Shown: positions 31,804 through 41,460, numbered from the stretch's first letter. The stretch: 64,000 bases of DNA from Saliniramus sp050485405 (GCA_050485405.1 JBJHBI010000014.1:1-64000); one strand, 5' to 3'. Translations and numbers: made by a program. Notes: generated from the sequence alone by a model not told the origin.

Positions 31804-32709
31804 CTACTCCGTCAGGGCGCGGCGCGTGGCGAGCGCGCGGCTGCGCCGGTTTTCCATGAGCACATTGGTGGCGACGGCACCCACGACAAGGGCGCCACCG
31901 AGGAATTGCAGCGGGACGAGCCGCTCGCCGAGCAGGATCGCCGAAGCGGCGGTCGCCACCACCGGTTCGGCGCAGAAGGCGAGGCCCACGACCACCGCCG
32001 AAGCGCGCACCAGCGCGACGAGCTGGAAGAACAGCCCCGCCATGTAGGTCGCGATCAGGAGCGCCACCGCGCCCGGCGCCACGGCGAGAGCTGCGGGCGG
32101 ATCGAGTGCACCGAGCACGCCACCGACGACGATGCAGGCCGGGATCGCGGCGAGGTTCACCCAGACGATCTTGGAGAGCGTCGTGGTTCTGGCGGCACGG
32201 GTGCCGGCGAAGAATTGCAGGGTCGCCGAGATGCTCGCGAGCCCCGACAGCGCGACGCCCCGCCAGTCGAGTTCACCGAGCCCGGGGCCGATAACCAAAG
32301 CGACGCCCGTGAAGGCGATGCCGGCGAGAACGAGCAGGGCGGGCCGCAGGCTCCCCCCATCCACCACCGGAGCGAGCAGGACGATCACGATGGGAAAGGT
32401 GAAGAAGATGACCACCGCCACCGAGACGGGGATGAAGGTCACCGCGCTCATATAGCCGATCCCGACGCCGACGCCCCCCAGCGCGAGCGCGATCATGGCC
32501 CGCCCTTCACCCTCGGCGATGCGCGGCAGGCGCCTCCAGACCAGGGCGATCAGCGCGGCGACGAGGAACATCGCCACGACGCGGTAGAGCGCGACGGATA
32601 CGCCCGACAGCCCCGAATCGGCGGCCATGCGGGCGAAGACGATGCTCACGCCGTAGGCTGTCGCGCCGGCGCCCGCGAAAGCGAGGCCGAGGCCGGGTGC
32701 GGCTGACAT
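31804..32709 (-). CDS. EamA/DMT-family exporter
   Basis: A 301-residue, ten-span exporter built from two EamA repeats, for example VSIVFARMAADSGLSGVSVA and SVAVVIFFTFPIVIVLLAPV in repeat one, and PVVATAASAILLGERLVPLQ in repeat two. The ATG at 32709 has GAGG seven bases upstream; an upstream ATG extends the frame with a non-hydrophobic Arg-rich leader and is rejected. The 5-base spacing to the CobW-like gene suggests one transcript, which hints at a metal-related or amino-acid-related cargo, but none can be read directly. Confidence 0.85.
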   Translation of the reverse strand: MSAAPGLGLAFAGAGATAYGVSIVFARMAADSGLSGVSVALYRVVAMFLVAALIALVWRRLPRIAEGEGRAMIALALGGVGVGIGYMSAVTFIPVSVAVVIFFTFPIVIVLLAPVVDGGSLRPALLVLAGIAFTGVALVIGPGLGELDWRGVALSGLASISATLQFFAGTRAARTTTLSKIVWVNLAAIPACIVVGGVLGALDPPAALAVAPGAVALLIATYMAGLFFQLVALVRASAVVVGLAFCAEPVVATAASAILLGERLVPLQFLGGALVVGAVATNVLMENRRSRALATRRALTE

Positions 32710-32838
32710 GGATCCTCTTTGCGTCTCGAACCGGCGACGGGCGGATGCGCGTCCCGCCCCGCATCTAGCAAAGCCGGGCGCGAATGGCCATGGCGCGCGG
32801 CGCCGGTCACCCATGCGCGACGAGAGCATCGACGAGGT

Positions 32839-33804
32839 TCACTGCCAGTCGAAGACCTGGATCAGGGCCGGGGTCATGATCACGGCGAAGAGAACAGGCA
32901 GGAAGAAGAGGATCATCGGGACCGTCAGCTTCGGCGGCAGGGCCGCAGCTTTCTTCTCCGCCTCGTTCATGCGGTGGTCGCGGCTTTCCTGGGCGAGGAC
33001 GCGCAGGGCCTGACCGATCGGCGTACCATAACGCTCCGCCTGGATCAGCGCCGTCGCAACGCTCTTGACCGGCTCGAGACCGGTGCGTGCGGCGAGGTTC
33101 TCGTAGGCCTGCTTGCGTTCGGGCAGATAGGACAATTCCGCCGTCGTGAGTGCTAGTTCCTCGGCGAGCGCGATGGAGGCGCGCCCGACCTCCGTACTGA
33201 CCCTGCGAAAGGCCTGTTCGATGGAGCTGCCGGATTCGGCGCAGATCAGCAGCAGGTCGAGGGCGTCCGGCCAGGCGCGGCGGATGGATTGCTGGCGCTT
33301 CTGCGTGGCGTTGCGCAGGTAGATTTCCGGCGCCTTGATGCCGAGATAAGCGGCGAAGATCACCGCGCCGAGCTGGATGAACAGCCCATAGCCGAAATTC
33401 TCGATGAAGAAGAGATAGAACGCGGTGAACAGCGCAAAGCCGATCGGCAGCACCAGCCTGAAGACGAGGAAGGTGTATTCCGCCTTCTGGCCCCGGAATC
33501 CGGCTTGCGTGAGCTGGGTCTTGGCCGTTTCGGTTCCGAGCCAGTCGGAGAGCTTGAACTGCTCGACGAATTGCCGGATGCGCTCCGCCGGACGATGACG
33601 CAGGGAGCCGCGGTTCTGGCGCGACAGCCGTTCGCGTTCACGGGCGCGGAGCTGGTCGCGTTCGATGGCGACCGCCTTCATCCGCTTTTCGAGACTGTCG
33701 TTGGCGATGAGCGGCATGGCGAGGGTGAAGACCGTCGCAACGGCTGCGATCCCGGCGAGTATCATCGCCAGGAATTGCGGATCGGAAAGGGTCTGCATGA
33801 TCAT
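32839..33804 (-). CDS. tadC: Tad pilus assembly membrane protein TadC
   Basis: A 321-residue T2SSF-domain inner-membrane protein, partner of TadB in the platform that pushes Flp pilins out. Spans lie at the N-terminus, at about residues 115-155 (VFRLVLPIGFALFTAFYLFF) and at the C-terminus (MILFFLPVLFAVIMTPALIQ). The F domain is marked by AWPDALDLLLICAESGSSIEQAFRRV. The ATG at 33804 has GGAG seven bases upstream and is 19 bases past the tadB stop. It is the last gene of the minus-strand Tad operon. Confidence 0.92.
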   Translation of the reverse strand: MIMQTLSDPQFLAMILAGIAAVATVFTLAMPLIANDSLEKRMKAVAIERDQLRARERERLSRQNRGSLRHRPAERIRQFVEQFKLSDWLGTETAKTQLTQAGFRGQKAEYTFLVFRLVLPIGFALFTAFYLFFIENFGYGLFIQLGAVIFAAYLGIKAPEIYLRNATQKRQQSIRRAWPDALDLLLICAESGSSIEQAFRRVSTEVGRASIALAEELALTTAELSYLPERKQAYENLAARTGLEPVKSVATALIQAERYGTPIGQALRVLAQESRDHRMNEAEKKAAALPPKLTVPMILFFLPVLFAVIMTPALIQVFDWQ

Positions 33805-33822
33805 CGCCTGGCTCCGTTCCGG

Positions 33823-34803
33823 TCAGATATCGAAGGAAATCATGTTCTTCATGACCAGCACGCCGATCAGCATCCAGAAGGCGCACACGCCCAGGACGAT
33901 CTTGCCGGCAAGCGTCAGCCAGAGCAGCTCGATATAGCTCGGGCTCGACAGATAGGTCAGCAGGGCGACGGTGAAGGGCAGGGCCGCGATGATCGCCGCC
34001 GAGGCCTTCGCCTCCATGCTCATCGCCTGGATCTTGCCCTTCATCTTCTTGCGCTCGCGCAGCACCCGCGACAGGTTCGAGATCGCTTCCGAGAGATTGC
34101 CGCCGGCCTTGGTCTGGATCGTGATCACGGTGGCAAAGAACGACGACTCGGTGACGGGCACACGCTCGGCCATTCGCTCGAGCGCCTCCGAAAGCGGCAC
34201 GCCCATGGCCTGCGCTTCCGTGACGAGGCGGAACTCGCTGCGGATCGGATCCTCGGTCGACGAGGCGATTTCGCGGATGCAGTCGCCGAGAGGCAGGCCG
34301 GCGCGGATGCCGCGCACGATGATGTCCATGGCGTTGGGAAGCTCGGTGATGAACTTCTCGATGCGCTTCTTCGCCAGATAACCGATGAACCAGTTCGGCA
34401 GCCCGAGAAGGCCCACGAAGGCGCCGAGCCCTGCGATGATGAGGCTGCCGCCGGTGAGGACGAAAAGGAACAGCCCGATCAGCAGGCCGGAGACGACGCT
34501 CAGGATGTAGAACCGCGACTTCGGCCAGTCGAGACCCGCATGGGCGAGGCGTTGTTCGAGAGACTTGGAACTGCGCCCGCGCTTCTCTTCGATCTCGCGC
34601 AGGGTCTGGGCGATCTGGTCGCGGCGCTGCGCCGCGTCACGGGGAACGCGCTCGATACGCTGGTTCGGCGCCCTGGCGAGCAGTGCCTCCTGGCGCTTCT
34701 CGGCGCGCTTCTCTCCGGACAGGAGAGGATACAGGAAGACCTGCGCCACGCCGCCGAAGGCGATGGCGATCAGGATGACGAGTATGATGTCGCGCATGTC
34801 CAT
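33823..34803 (-). CDS. tadB: Tad pilus assembly membrane protein TadB
   Basis: A 326-residue T2SSF-domain protein, the other half of the Tad inner-membrane platform. The core is LPNAMDIIVRGIRAGLPLGD, with TVITIQTKAGGNLSEAISNL and VLRERKKMKGKIQAMSMEAK following, all typical of TadB. Membrane spans lie at residues 5-25, 95-140, 265-285 and 300-320. The ATG at 34803 has AGGA nine bases upstream and 29 bases separate it from the cpaF stop. The frame is open upstream, but only across the end of cpaF. Confidence 0.93.
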   Translation of the reverse strand: MDMRDIILVILIAIAFGGVAQVFLYPLLSGEKRAEKRQEALLARAPNQRIERVPRDAAQRRDQIAQTLREIEEKRGRSSKSLEQRLAHAGLDWPKSRFYILSVVSGLLIGLFLFVLTGGSLIIAGLGAFVGLLGLPNWFIGYLAKKRIEKFITELPNAMDIIVRGIRAGLPLGDCIREIASSTEDPIRSEFRLVTEAQAMGVPLSEALERMAERVPVTESSFFATVITIQTKAGGNLSEAISNLSRVLRERKKMKGKIQAMSMEAKASAAIIAALPFTVALLTYLSSPSYIELLWLTLAGKIVLGVCAFWMLIGVLVMKNMISFDI

Positions 34804-34831
34804 GGCGTTGTCCTGAATTCGCGACGTCCCT

Positions 34832-36340
34832 TCAGACCGGTTCGCCTGCCGTTTCCATCGCGTCGAGGGCGGCCGCGAGCTGCTCCTCCACGCCGTAATA
34901 CCGGGCCCGTTCCCAGAAGCCCGGACGACCGACGCCGGTCGAACGATGCGCCCCGATGAGGCGTCCGTTCTGGTCTTCACCGAGAATGTCGTAGAGCACG
35001 ATATCCTGTGTGATGATCACGTCGCCCTCCATGCCCAGCACCTCGGTGACATGGGTGATGCGGCGTGAACCGTCGCGCAGGCGCGCGGCCTGGACGATCA
35101 CGTCGATGGAGGAAACGATCATCTCGCGGATGGTCTTCGACGGCAGGGCGAAGCCGCCCATCGTGATCATCGATTCGATACGCGACAGGCATTCGCGCGG
35201 CGAGTTGGCGTGCAGCGTACCCATCGACCCGTCATGGCCCGTATTCATCGCCTGGAGAAGATCGAAGGCCTCCGGGCCGCGGACCTCGCCGACGATGATG
35301 CGTTCGGGGCGCATACGCAGGCAGTTGCGCACGAGGTCGCGCATCGTCACCTGTCCCTGCCCCTCGAGATTGGGCGGACGCGTCTCGAGCCGTACCACAT
35401 GCGGCTGCTGCAGCTGCAATTCCGCGGCGTCCTCGCAGGTGATGACGCGCTCGTCGTGCTCGATGTAGTTCGTCAGGCAATTCAAGAGCGTCGTCTTGCC
35501 CGAGCCCGTTCCCCCCGAGATGACGACGTTGGCGCGTACTTTGCCGATGATCTTGAGAACCTCGGCGCCCGGCGGCGAGATCGCGCCGAACTTCACCAAC
35601 TGGTCGAGGGTGAGCTTGTCTTTCTTGAACTTGCGGATGGTCAGGGCCGGGCCGTCGATGGCGAGCGGCGGGGCGATCACGTTGACGCGTGAACCGTCGG
35701 GCAGGCGCGCGTCGCAGATCGGGCTCGATTCGTCGACGCGCCGGCCCACCTGGCTGACGATGCGCTGGCAGATGTTCATCAGCTGCTGCTCGTCGCGGAA
35801 GCGGATATTGGTCAGCTGGATCTTGCCGTCCACTTCGATATAGGTCTTGCGGGCGTTGTTGACCATGATGTCGGCGATGTCGTCGCGCGCGAGCAGCGGC
35901 TCCAGCGGACCATATCCCAGGACGTCGTTACAGATGTCGTCGAGCAGTTCTTCCTGCTCCGCGATGGAGAGCACGACGTTCTTGAGCGCGATGATCTCGT
36001 TGACGATGTCTCGGATTTCCTCACGGGCGGAATCCGCATCGAGGCGCGCGAGCTGAGCGAGGTCGATCGCCTCGATCAGGGCGCCGAAGATCATGCTCTT
36101 GGTCTGGTAATACTCGTCGGAGCGCTGACGTGTCTCGATCGCGATCGGCTTCTGTCGGGCCGGCTCCGGCGGGGGCAGGGGATCGGCGTTGAACCCGCCG
36201 GATCCGCGCGGGGGATCGACCGGCAGCACCGGAACCGGCGTTTCGGCCTCCACGGATTCCGCTCGCGGTTCCGGCGCGGCCACGGGCATGCGCGGCTGTA
36301 CCGGCTGCTGGTTTCCGATCGAGGATCTCTTACCGAACAT
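34832..36340 (-). CDS. cpaF: Tad secretion ATPase CpaF/TadA
   Basis: A 502-residue hexameric ATPase of the VirB11/GspE superfamily that powers Flp pilus assembly. Walker A is VVISGGTGSGKTTLLNCLTN; the following ITCEDAAELQLQQPHVVRLE (Asp box), LRMRPERIIVGEVRGPEAFD (Walker B) and GHDGSMGTLHANSPRECLSR (His box) are all intact. The N-terminal 75 residues are Pro-rich and disordered in appearance. ATG 36340 is preferred over a GTG nine bases earlier. It follows cpaE after 64 bases. Confidence 0.95.
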   Translation of the reverse strand: MFGKRSSIGNQQPVQPRMPVAAPEPRAESVEAETPVPVLPVDPPRGSGGFNADPLPPPEPARQKPIAIETRQRSDEYYQTKSMIFGALIEAIDLAQLARLDADSAREEIRDIVNEIIALKNVVLSIAEQEELLDDICNDVLGYGPLEPLLARDDIADIMVNNARKTYIEVDGKIQLTNIRFRDEQQLMNICQRIVSQVGRRVDESSPICDARLPDGSRVNVIAPPLAIDGPALTIRKFKKDKLTLDQLVKFGAISPPGAEVLKIIGKVRANVVISGGTGSGKTTLLNCLTNYIEHDERVITCEDAAELQLQQPHVVRLETRPPNLEGQGQVTMRDLVRNCLRMRPERIIVGEVRGPEAFDLLQAMNTGHDGSMGTLHANSPRECLSRIESMITMGGFALPSKTIREMIVSSIDVIVQAARLRDGSRRITHVTEVLGMEGDVIITQDIVLYDILGEDQNGRLIGAHRSTGVGRPGFWERARYYGVEEQLAAALDAMETAGEPV

Positions 36341-36404
36341 GTGGATCACTCTCTGCGCGATTGACGGTGGCCGGCTGCGCCCGATCGGGGCGCCGCCGTG
36401 AGGT

Positions 36405-37646
36405 TCAGGAAGCCGCTTTGCGCTTCAGGAATTTCGACAGGATCGGGTCGAGCAGGCCGGAACGCTTGGCCTTCATCTCCGAACGCCCGACGATGGTGGC
36501 CGCGAGCTCCGTGACGATCTCGGACGGGCGGCAGCCCGGCTGCAGTTCCGCGAGCATCTGCCCGTTATTCGCAGCCGACCCGAAGAGCTGGGCGTCGAAA
36601 GGCATCTCCGCGCTGAGTTCGTGCCCGACCGCCTTCGCGAAATCAGCGGATGCGATCTCGGGTCGCTTCGGCAGTCCGACGCGGTTGAGCATCAGGCGCG
36701 GCGGATGATCGTTGGGCCGCTGCTGGCGCATCAGGTCGGCGAGGTTCTTCGCGTTGCGCAACGAGGCGAGTTCCGGCTCCGCCACGATGACGATGTCGTC
36801 GGCAGCCAGGAGGACGCGCCTCGTCCAGGCGCTCCAGACATGGGGCACGTCCAGGATGATGCAGGGCACGGTCGCGCGCAGGAGATCGAGCAGCTGGTCG
36901 AAAGCGGTCTCGGTCAGGTCGCAGGTGCGGTCGAGCACCGCAGGTGCTGCGAGCAGTGAGAGCTTTTCCGAGCATTTCGACATCAGGCGGTCGACCACGT
37001 TGGAATCGAGCCTGTCGGGAGCGAAGATCGCCTCGGCGATACCCTGGGGCGGGTCCTGATTGAAATCGAGACCGGCGGTTCCGAAGGCGATGTCGAGATC
37101 GGCGACGACGGTCGCCGTGTCGAGATCGCGCGAGAACGACCAGGCGAGATTGTGAGCGATGGTGGAGGCGCCGACGCCGCCTTTCGCGCCGATGACCGCC
37201 ACGATGCGGCCGACTGGATCGGCACCGGGCGTCGAGAACAGGCCCGAGATCGCCCGGACCACGTCGACCGGCGAGAGCGGCGCGATCAGATAGTCGCTGA
37301 CGCCCCGTCGGATCAGGTCGCGATAGAGCAGGACGTCGTTGACGTGGCCGACCACCAGCACGCGCGTGCCGGTATCGCAGACCTCGGAGAGCTCGTCGAG
37401 ATTTCTCAGGAACTGCGTCTGTTCGGTCTGGCCGACTTCGAGAACGATCACGTTTGGTGTCGGGGCATGGGCGAAGGCGGCCACCGCGCCGGGGGCACCG
37501 CCCGCCTGGACGCGCAGATGCGCCTTCTGCATGCGACGGTCCGTGGCCGCCGCCTCCAGCGCCGTCGCGATGTCGGGCGAATCGCAAAACGCCTGGATCG
37601 TGACGCGCGGGACCGGCGCGATCATGTCGTCTTCGCTGTGACTCAT
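36405..37646 (-). CDS. cpaE: Tad pilus localisation protein CpaE/TadZ
   Basis: A 413-residue ParA/MinD-like protein that places the pilus machine. The N-terminal receiver-like half (VIVLEVGQTEQTQFLRNLDE, VLVVGHVNDVLLYRDLIRRG) precedes the ATPase half. The deviant Walker A is IGAKGGVGASTIAHNLAWSF, with VVADLDIAFGTAGLDFNQDP as the switch and Walker B-like region. GVSDYLIAPLSPVDVVRAIS is typical of CpaE. The family often lacks strict ATPase residues; here the signature Lys is present and the final Thr is after a Ser. ATG 37646 leads a frame 61 bases past the cpaD stop. Confidence 0.92.
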   Translation of the reverse strand: MSHSEDDMIAPVPRVTIQAFCDSPDIATALEAAATDRRMQKAHLRVQAGGAPGAVAAFAHAPTPNVIVLEVGQTEQTQFLRNLDELSEVCDTGTRVLVVGHVNDVLLYRDLIRRGVSDYLIAPLSPVDVVRAISGLFSTPGADPVGRIVAVIGAKGGVGASTIAHNLAWSFSRDLDTATVVADLDIAFGTAGLDFNQDPPQGIAEAIFAPDRLDSNVVDRLMSKCSEKLSLLAAPAVLDRTCDLTETAFDQLLDLLRATVPCIILDVPHVWSAWTRRVLLAADDIVIVAEPELASLRNAKNLADLMRQQRPNDHPPRLMLNRVGLPKRPEIASADFAKAVGHELSAEMPFDAQLFGSAANNGQMLAELQPGCRPSEIVTELAATIVGRSEMKAKRSGLLDPILSKFLKRKAAS

Positions 37647-37707
37647 GACTTCATTGTCCTTCGTTCAAGACCGTGTCCTGCAGGGTTTCGCCGCCGCTCG
37701 TGCGTGA

Positions 37708-38487
37708 TCAGTTGCCGACATTGCTGATGCCGCCGCGTCCATCTTGCCGGTAGTTGGTGGACGGATCGTTGCCTTCGCGCAGATTCTGGATATTGGCCGA
37801 GCGCCGCACCGCATCCGGGGCTCCGGGCGTGCGCCCGCGCACGAGATCGACCGGATCGGCGATCTGGGCGGCGATGTTGCTCTGGGTGGCGCAGCCGTGG
37901 TTCCAGTAGGGTTCGTTGCGCATGTTGAAGCCCGCATCGCTGACGCCGAGATCCTGCGGCCAGAGCCCGCAAGGCCCCTCGACCTGCGCTGCCATGTGGC
38001 GGAAGGTCAGGCGGATCGGCGCGGCGAGGCCCGATTGCGTCGGTGCGTAATGAGAGACCGAATAAGCATTGGCCGGTATGCCCGCATCACGAAGCCGCGC
38101 ACGGAGCGAATCGAGCGTGCGCGCGGCACCCGGTTCCGATCGGGGCACCTGGATGGTGATGCGCCCTTTGCCTTCCTTGCGGTACTTTTCCACGAAGGTG
38201 TCGAGATCCTCGGCCTGGCGGTCGTCGAGCCGGCTGCCACGCACGAAGATGTCGAGGTGATGCGGCTTGTCGGCGAGAACGATCGGATGCCGGTCCCGGT
38301 AATCGTAAGGGTAGATCGAACCGGTCTGCACCACCCGGTCCTGCGAGCAGGCGGCGAGGGCGAGCGCCGACAACGCGACGAGCGCGATGCCGAGGCCACG
38401 TGAGCCTGTCCTGATGGTGCGATTGGGCTGCGTCATGGCGGCATTCCTCGGGCGGATGGTCATTGTCTCTTGCGCAGTCGGGGTCAT
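37708..38487 (-). CDS. cpaD: Tad pilus lipoprotein CpaD
   Basis: A 259-residue outer-membrane-associated lipoprotein of the CpaD family, thought to help localise the secretin. A lipobox LALAAC follows a hydrophobic segment (GLGIALVALSALALAACSQD), so the mature protein starts at Cys. YDYRDRHPIVLADKPHHLDI is the CpaD signature and GPCGLWPQDLGVS plus NHGCATQSNIAAQIADPVDL are conserved C-terminal pieces. ATG 38487 has GAGGGAG nine bases upstream; ATGs at 38463 and 38436 are later alternatives. It begins 15 bases after the cpaC stop. Confidence 0.9.
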   Translation of the reverse strand: MTPTAQETMTIRPRNAAMTQPNRTIRTGSRGLGIALVALSALALAACSQDRVVQTGSIYPYDYRDRHPIVLADKPHHLDIFVRGSRLDDRQAEDLDTFVEKYRKEGKGRITIQVPRSEPGAARTLDSLRARLRDAGIPANAYSVSHYAPTQSGLAAPIRLTFRHMAAQVEGPCGLWPQDLGVSDAGFNMRNEPYWNHGCATQSNIAAQIADPVDLVRGRTPGAPDAVRRSANIQNLREGNDPSTNYRQDGRGGISNVGN

Positions 38488-38501
38488 GGTCTCGTGCTCC
38501 C

Positions 38502-40094
38502 TCAATCCGCGATGAAGCCGAAGCGGCCGGGCGTTCCGCGCGCGGGCTGCGAGCTGCCGACGGTGCCGTACATCTGGTTGAAGCGCCCCATCAGCACGGC
38601 CTGCGGATCGAAGGCCTCGATGAAGCCGTCATCCGGGCGCGCGGCCTCGGCCTGCTCCATCGGCTTGGCGATGTAGGGCGAGACGAGGATCATCAGCTCG
38701 GTTTCCTGGCGCTGATAGTCGCGCGAGCGGAACAGGGCGCCGAGGATCGGCAGGTTCATCAGCCCCGGCATGCCGGCTGCGGTCTGTGACGTGCGGGTCG
38801 AGATCAGGCCGGCAGTCATCATGGTCCCGCCGGAGGGCAATTCGATGCTGGTTTCGGACTTGCGCACCTTCATGCCGGGAATGCCGCCCAAACTGTTCTC
38901 GAAATCGAGTTCCGACACTTCAGTGGAAACCCGCAATGAAATTCGGTTCTCCCCGAGAACTACCGGCGTGAAACTCAGGTCGATACCGAAAGGCTTGAAT
39001 TCAGTCGTAGGTATACAAGCCCCCCCCGGACCCGGCTGGCATGTAGTCGTGATCACCGGTATTTCTCCGCCGGCCATAAAGCTTGCCGATTCACCAGATA
39101 CGGCTACGAGTGTTGGTTCTGCGAGGGTGCGCGAGACGCCGGCCCTTTCAAAGGCCTGTAGGGTCGCGGTAACGTCGAAACCACTGCCGCCGAAACTCGC
39201 GGTGTACCTGCCGCGGGCGCTGTCGAGCCCGGGATTCAGTGGGAAGAGCGAGGTCATATCGTCCTTCGTCAACGCGCTCCAGCCGACATTCGTCTGGATG
39301 CCGAACTGCTTCGCTACGGCGCGGGCGACTTCGACCACGGCGACGCGTAGCATCACCTGGTCCTGCTCCTCGATCGTGAGGGAGTTGATAACCGCGCCGC
39401 GACCGCCGAGATCGCCACCCTGGCGCCCGACGAAGGCTTCCGCGATGTCGACGGCGTGCTGCGCCTGCGTGGCGCTCGCGACGGAGCCGGTGAGGATGAT
39501 CGAATCGCCTGCCGGCTGGACGTCGATGCGGGCGCGAGGGAAGGAGCGGCGCAACGTGTCGCGCAACTCCCCGAGTTCACGCCCAACCGAGACCTCGAGC
39601 GTCGCGAGCTGGCGGCCATCTGCATCGAAGATGAAGACCGAAGTCTCGCCGTCCTGCTGGCCGATGAGGAATATCTTGCGCGTCGAGCGCACCACCGCGT
39701 TGGCGACGGCGGGGTTGGCGACGAAGACTTCCTTGGCGTCGCGCGGCAGGTCGATGATGATCGACTTGCCGATGCCGAGGCCGATGCGCCGGGTCCGCTG
39801 GCCTTCATGGTCGCCGATTCGCACAACCGAATCGCCTCCGAAGGCCTGATCCGACCATTGCGAATCCTGCCAGGACGTCGTCTGACCCTTGCCGAAGCCG
39901 CCTTGTCCGCGCGCCTCGAAATCCTTCGCCTGCGCACCGACCGGGGCGAGATGCAGCGCGAGAGCCGCCGTTGCGCATAGCAGCGAGAGCCCGATGCCGC
40001 GCCTTGCCCTGATCTGACCGGATGCCGATCGAGGCGTCGCGCGCGGGCGGATCGGGGACGAGGTGGGCACTGCGGCTGTGCTTGCTGCGGTCAT
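38502..40094 (-). CDS. cpaC: Tad pilus secretin CpaC/RcpA
   Basis: A 530-residue secretin forming the outer-membrane pore for Flp pili. An extended basic leader and a signal sequence (GIGLSLLCATAALALHLAPV) are followed by the N0/pilus-formation domain (IGKSIIIDLPRDAKEVFVAN), a BON-like domain and the secretin core. The C-terminal region has VRKSETSIELPSGGTMMTAG and RSRDYQRQETELMILVSPYI, both family hallmarks. The ATG at 40094 has GAGAGAG upstream and gives a 33-residue n-region; upstream ATG 40205 would need an implausibly long leader. It is 118 bases from cpaB. Confidence 0.93.
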   Translation of the reverse strand: MTAASTAAVPTSSPIRPRATPRSASGQIRARRGIGLSLLCATAALALHLAPVGAQAKDFEARGQGGFGKGQTTSWQDSQWSDQAFGGDSVVRIGDHEGQRTRRIGLGIGKSIIIDLPRDAKEVFVANPAVANAVVRSTRKIFLIGQQDGETSVFIFDADGRQLATLEVSVGRELGELRDTLRRSFPRARIDVQPAGDSIILTGSVASATQAQHAVDIAEAFVGRQGGDLGGRGAVINSLTIEEQDQVMLRVAVVEVARAVAKQFGIQTNVGWSALTKDDMTSLFPLNPGLDSARGRYTASFGGSGFDVTATLQAFERAGVSRTLAEPTLVAVSGESASFMAGGEIPVITTTCQPGPGGACIPTTEFKPFGIDLSFTPVVLGENRISLRVSTEVSELDFENSLGGIPGMKVRKSETSIELPSGGTMMTAGLISTRTSQTAAGMPGLMNLPILGALFRSRDYQRQETELMILVSPYIAKPMEQAEAARPDDGFIEAFDPQAVLMGRFNQMYGTVGSSQPARGTPGRFGFIAD

Positions 40095-40212
40095 GGCTGC
40101 TCTCTCTCGCGTGGGGCGGGCGCTGTGGCCTGCCACCTGGACCGTCCGCTTCGACCGGTCTCGGTCGTGGATCGGGTTGCGCATGCAAAAACGGGGTTCG
40201 GACATGGCGGCC

Positions 40213-41001
40213 TCAGGGGGTCGTCGTCTGGCGTGGGACGCCGAAGCGCACGATTGTGAGACCGCGGCGCTCGTCATCGAGTTCGTCCTCGGCGAGCTCC
40301 GCGTCGGCGAGCGAGCGCAGGGCGAGCGAGACGTGCCCGGTGCGCTGCGCGAGCGTCACGAGTTCGGCCTGGGCCGGCGTGAGTTCGAGCGTCGCGGTTT
40401 CGCCATCCGCACTCGGATTGCCCTGCGAATCGTTCTGAACGTTCCGGCCGATGGCCAGAACGCGGATGTTGCGCAGGATGATCTCGGTGGTCTGCTGGTC
40501 GCCGCCATCGTCGGTGCGGAAAGTGCGCAGCACGTCGACCCTGTCGTTCGGCAGGATGAACCCGCCGGCTGTCGCGGAGCCGCGTGTGTCGATCGAGATG
40601 GCGAGTGCGCGCTTGCCCGCCGGCAGGATCGCCGACATGAAGCCGCCGTTTTCGGAATGGATCAGGCGTTCGCGGCGAATCGGCTCGCCGGCGAGGATCT
40701 GGCTGCGCGCGAGGGATCCGGCGATCTCGTCGAGGGCGTCAGGGCCGCCGGATCGAGTGATCATGCCGACCGGCACCGAATCGGCGGGCCAGGCCTGCCA
40801 GCGCAGATCGGCCCGGTTCAGGCGCCTGCCCATCGGGAGATCGGCCGCAGCGACGAGAACCTCCGTGGTGCTAATGGAGGGCTCCGAAACGGTCACGACC
40901 TCTCTCGGAGGCGGCGGCTCGTTGCCGCCGCGCATCAGGAACATGGCGCCGATACCGGCGGTTACGGCGATGCCGAGGACGACAATCTGGGCTCGTTTCA
41001 T
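40213..41001 (-). CDS. cpaB: Tad pilus assembly protein CpaB/RcpC
   Basis: A 262-residue periplasmic protein with one N-terminal span (AQIVVLGIAVTAGIGAMFLM) and an SAF domain. TTEVLVAAADLPMGRRLNRA and GSLARSQILAGEPIRRERLI mark the SAF domain; LAISIDTRGSATAGGFILPN and DRVDVLRTF follow. CpaB is thought to steady the secretin. ATG 41001 lacks a strong Shine-Dalgarno, but the frame upstream has no hydrophobic start. It follows flp by 184 bases, across a hairpin, which fits lower expression than the pilin. Confidence 0.9.
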   Translation of the reverse strand: MKRAQIVVLGIAVTAGIGAMFLMRGGNEPPPPREVVTVSEPSISTTEVLVAAADLPMGRRLNRADLRWQAWPADSVPVGMITRSGGPDALDEIAGSLARSQILAGEPIRRERLIHSENGGFMSAILPAGKRALAISIDTRGSATAGGFILPNDRVDVLRTFRTDDGGDQQTTEIILRNIRVLAIGRNVQNDSQGNPSADGETATLELTPAQAELVTLAQRTGHVSLALRSLADAELAEDELDDERRGLTIVRFGVPRQTTTP

Positions 41002-41183
41002 GGCTGCTTGAATCCACGCGTCGCTTGAGTTGACACCGGGATTCGAGCACGCAAACGTCAACTTATGGTTAATCAGACGTGTAGAAGCGGCCAGGGTCGA
41101 GAAAAAATACAATCAGGAATTTTTGGGGAGGCGCTGCAACGACCGTCTACCCGAGACTTCAGCATCCGCGAGTGAACGGACGC

Positions 41184-41203
41184 GATCAGCTTTGCTGCTG
41201 ATC
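41184..41203 (-). terminator. Hairpin overlapping the flp stop codon
   Basis: GATCAGC-AGCAAA-GCTGATC on the minus strand is a perfect 7-bp stem that includes the TGA of the downstream pilin gene. No T-run follows, so it may attenuate transcription into cpaB rather than end it. Confidence 0.5.
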
Positions 41204-41368
41204 GGGGGCGATGTTGTCGACGATATATCCGAAGAGTTCGCGGACCGAATCACCGACAGTCTGCATGCTGGAAACGATCGCCACCGAGACGATCATCGCG
41301 ATCAGCGCGTACTCGATTGCCGTCGCGCCGGATTGATCTGCGCCGAAACGCTGTAAAAACGTTATCAT
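41186..41368 (-). CDS. flp: Flp pilin, second of two
   Basis: A 60-residue Flp-type major pilin. The prepilin peptidase site lies in ADQSGATAIEYALIAMIVSV: cleavage after Gly gives ATAIEY, with Glu at position 5 of the mature pilin. A single hydrophobic helix follows, then a short polar tail ending in DQQQS. It differs from the copy at 41513 in the tail, so the two are not simple duplicates. It lies 145 bases downstream of that copy, with a hairpin in between. Confidence 0.92.
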   Translation of the reverse strand: MITFLQRFGADQSGATAIEYALIAMIVSVAIVSSMQTVGDSVRELFGYIVDNIAPDQQQS

Positions 41369-41460
41369 GACGCTATCCTCGGTGGGTGGGCTGACGCTCT
41401 AGCCGGTAAGGTCTTCCGCTCGCATCCGGACCAGAATACTCCAAACGGATCAAACGTCTT

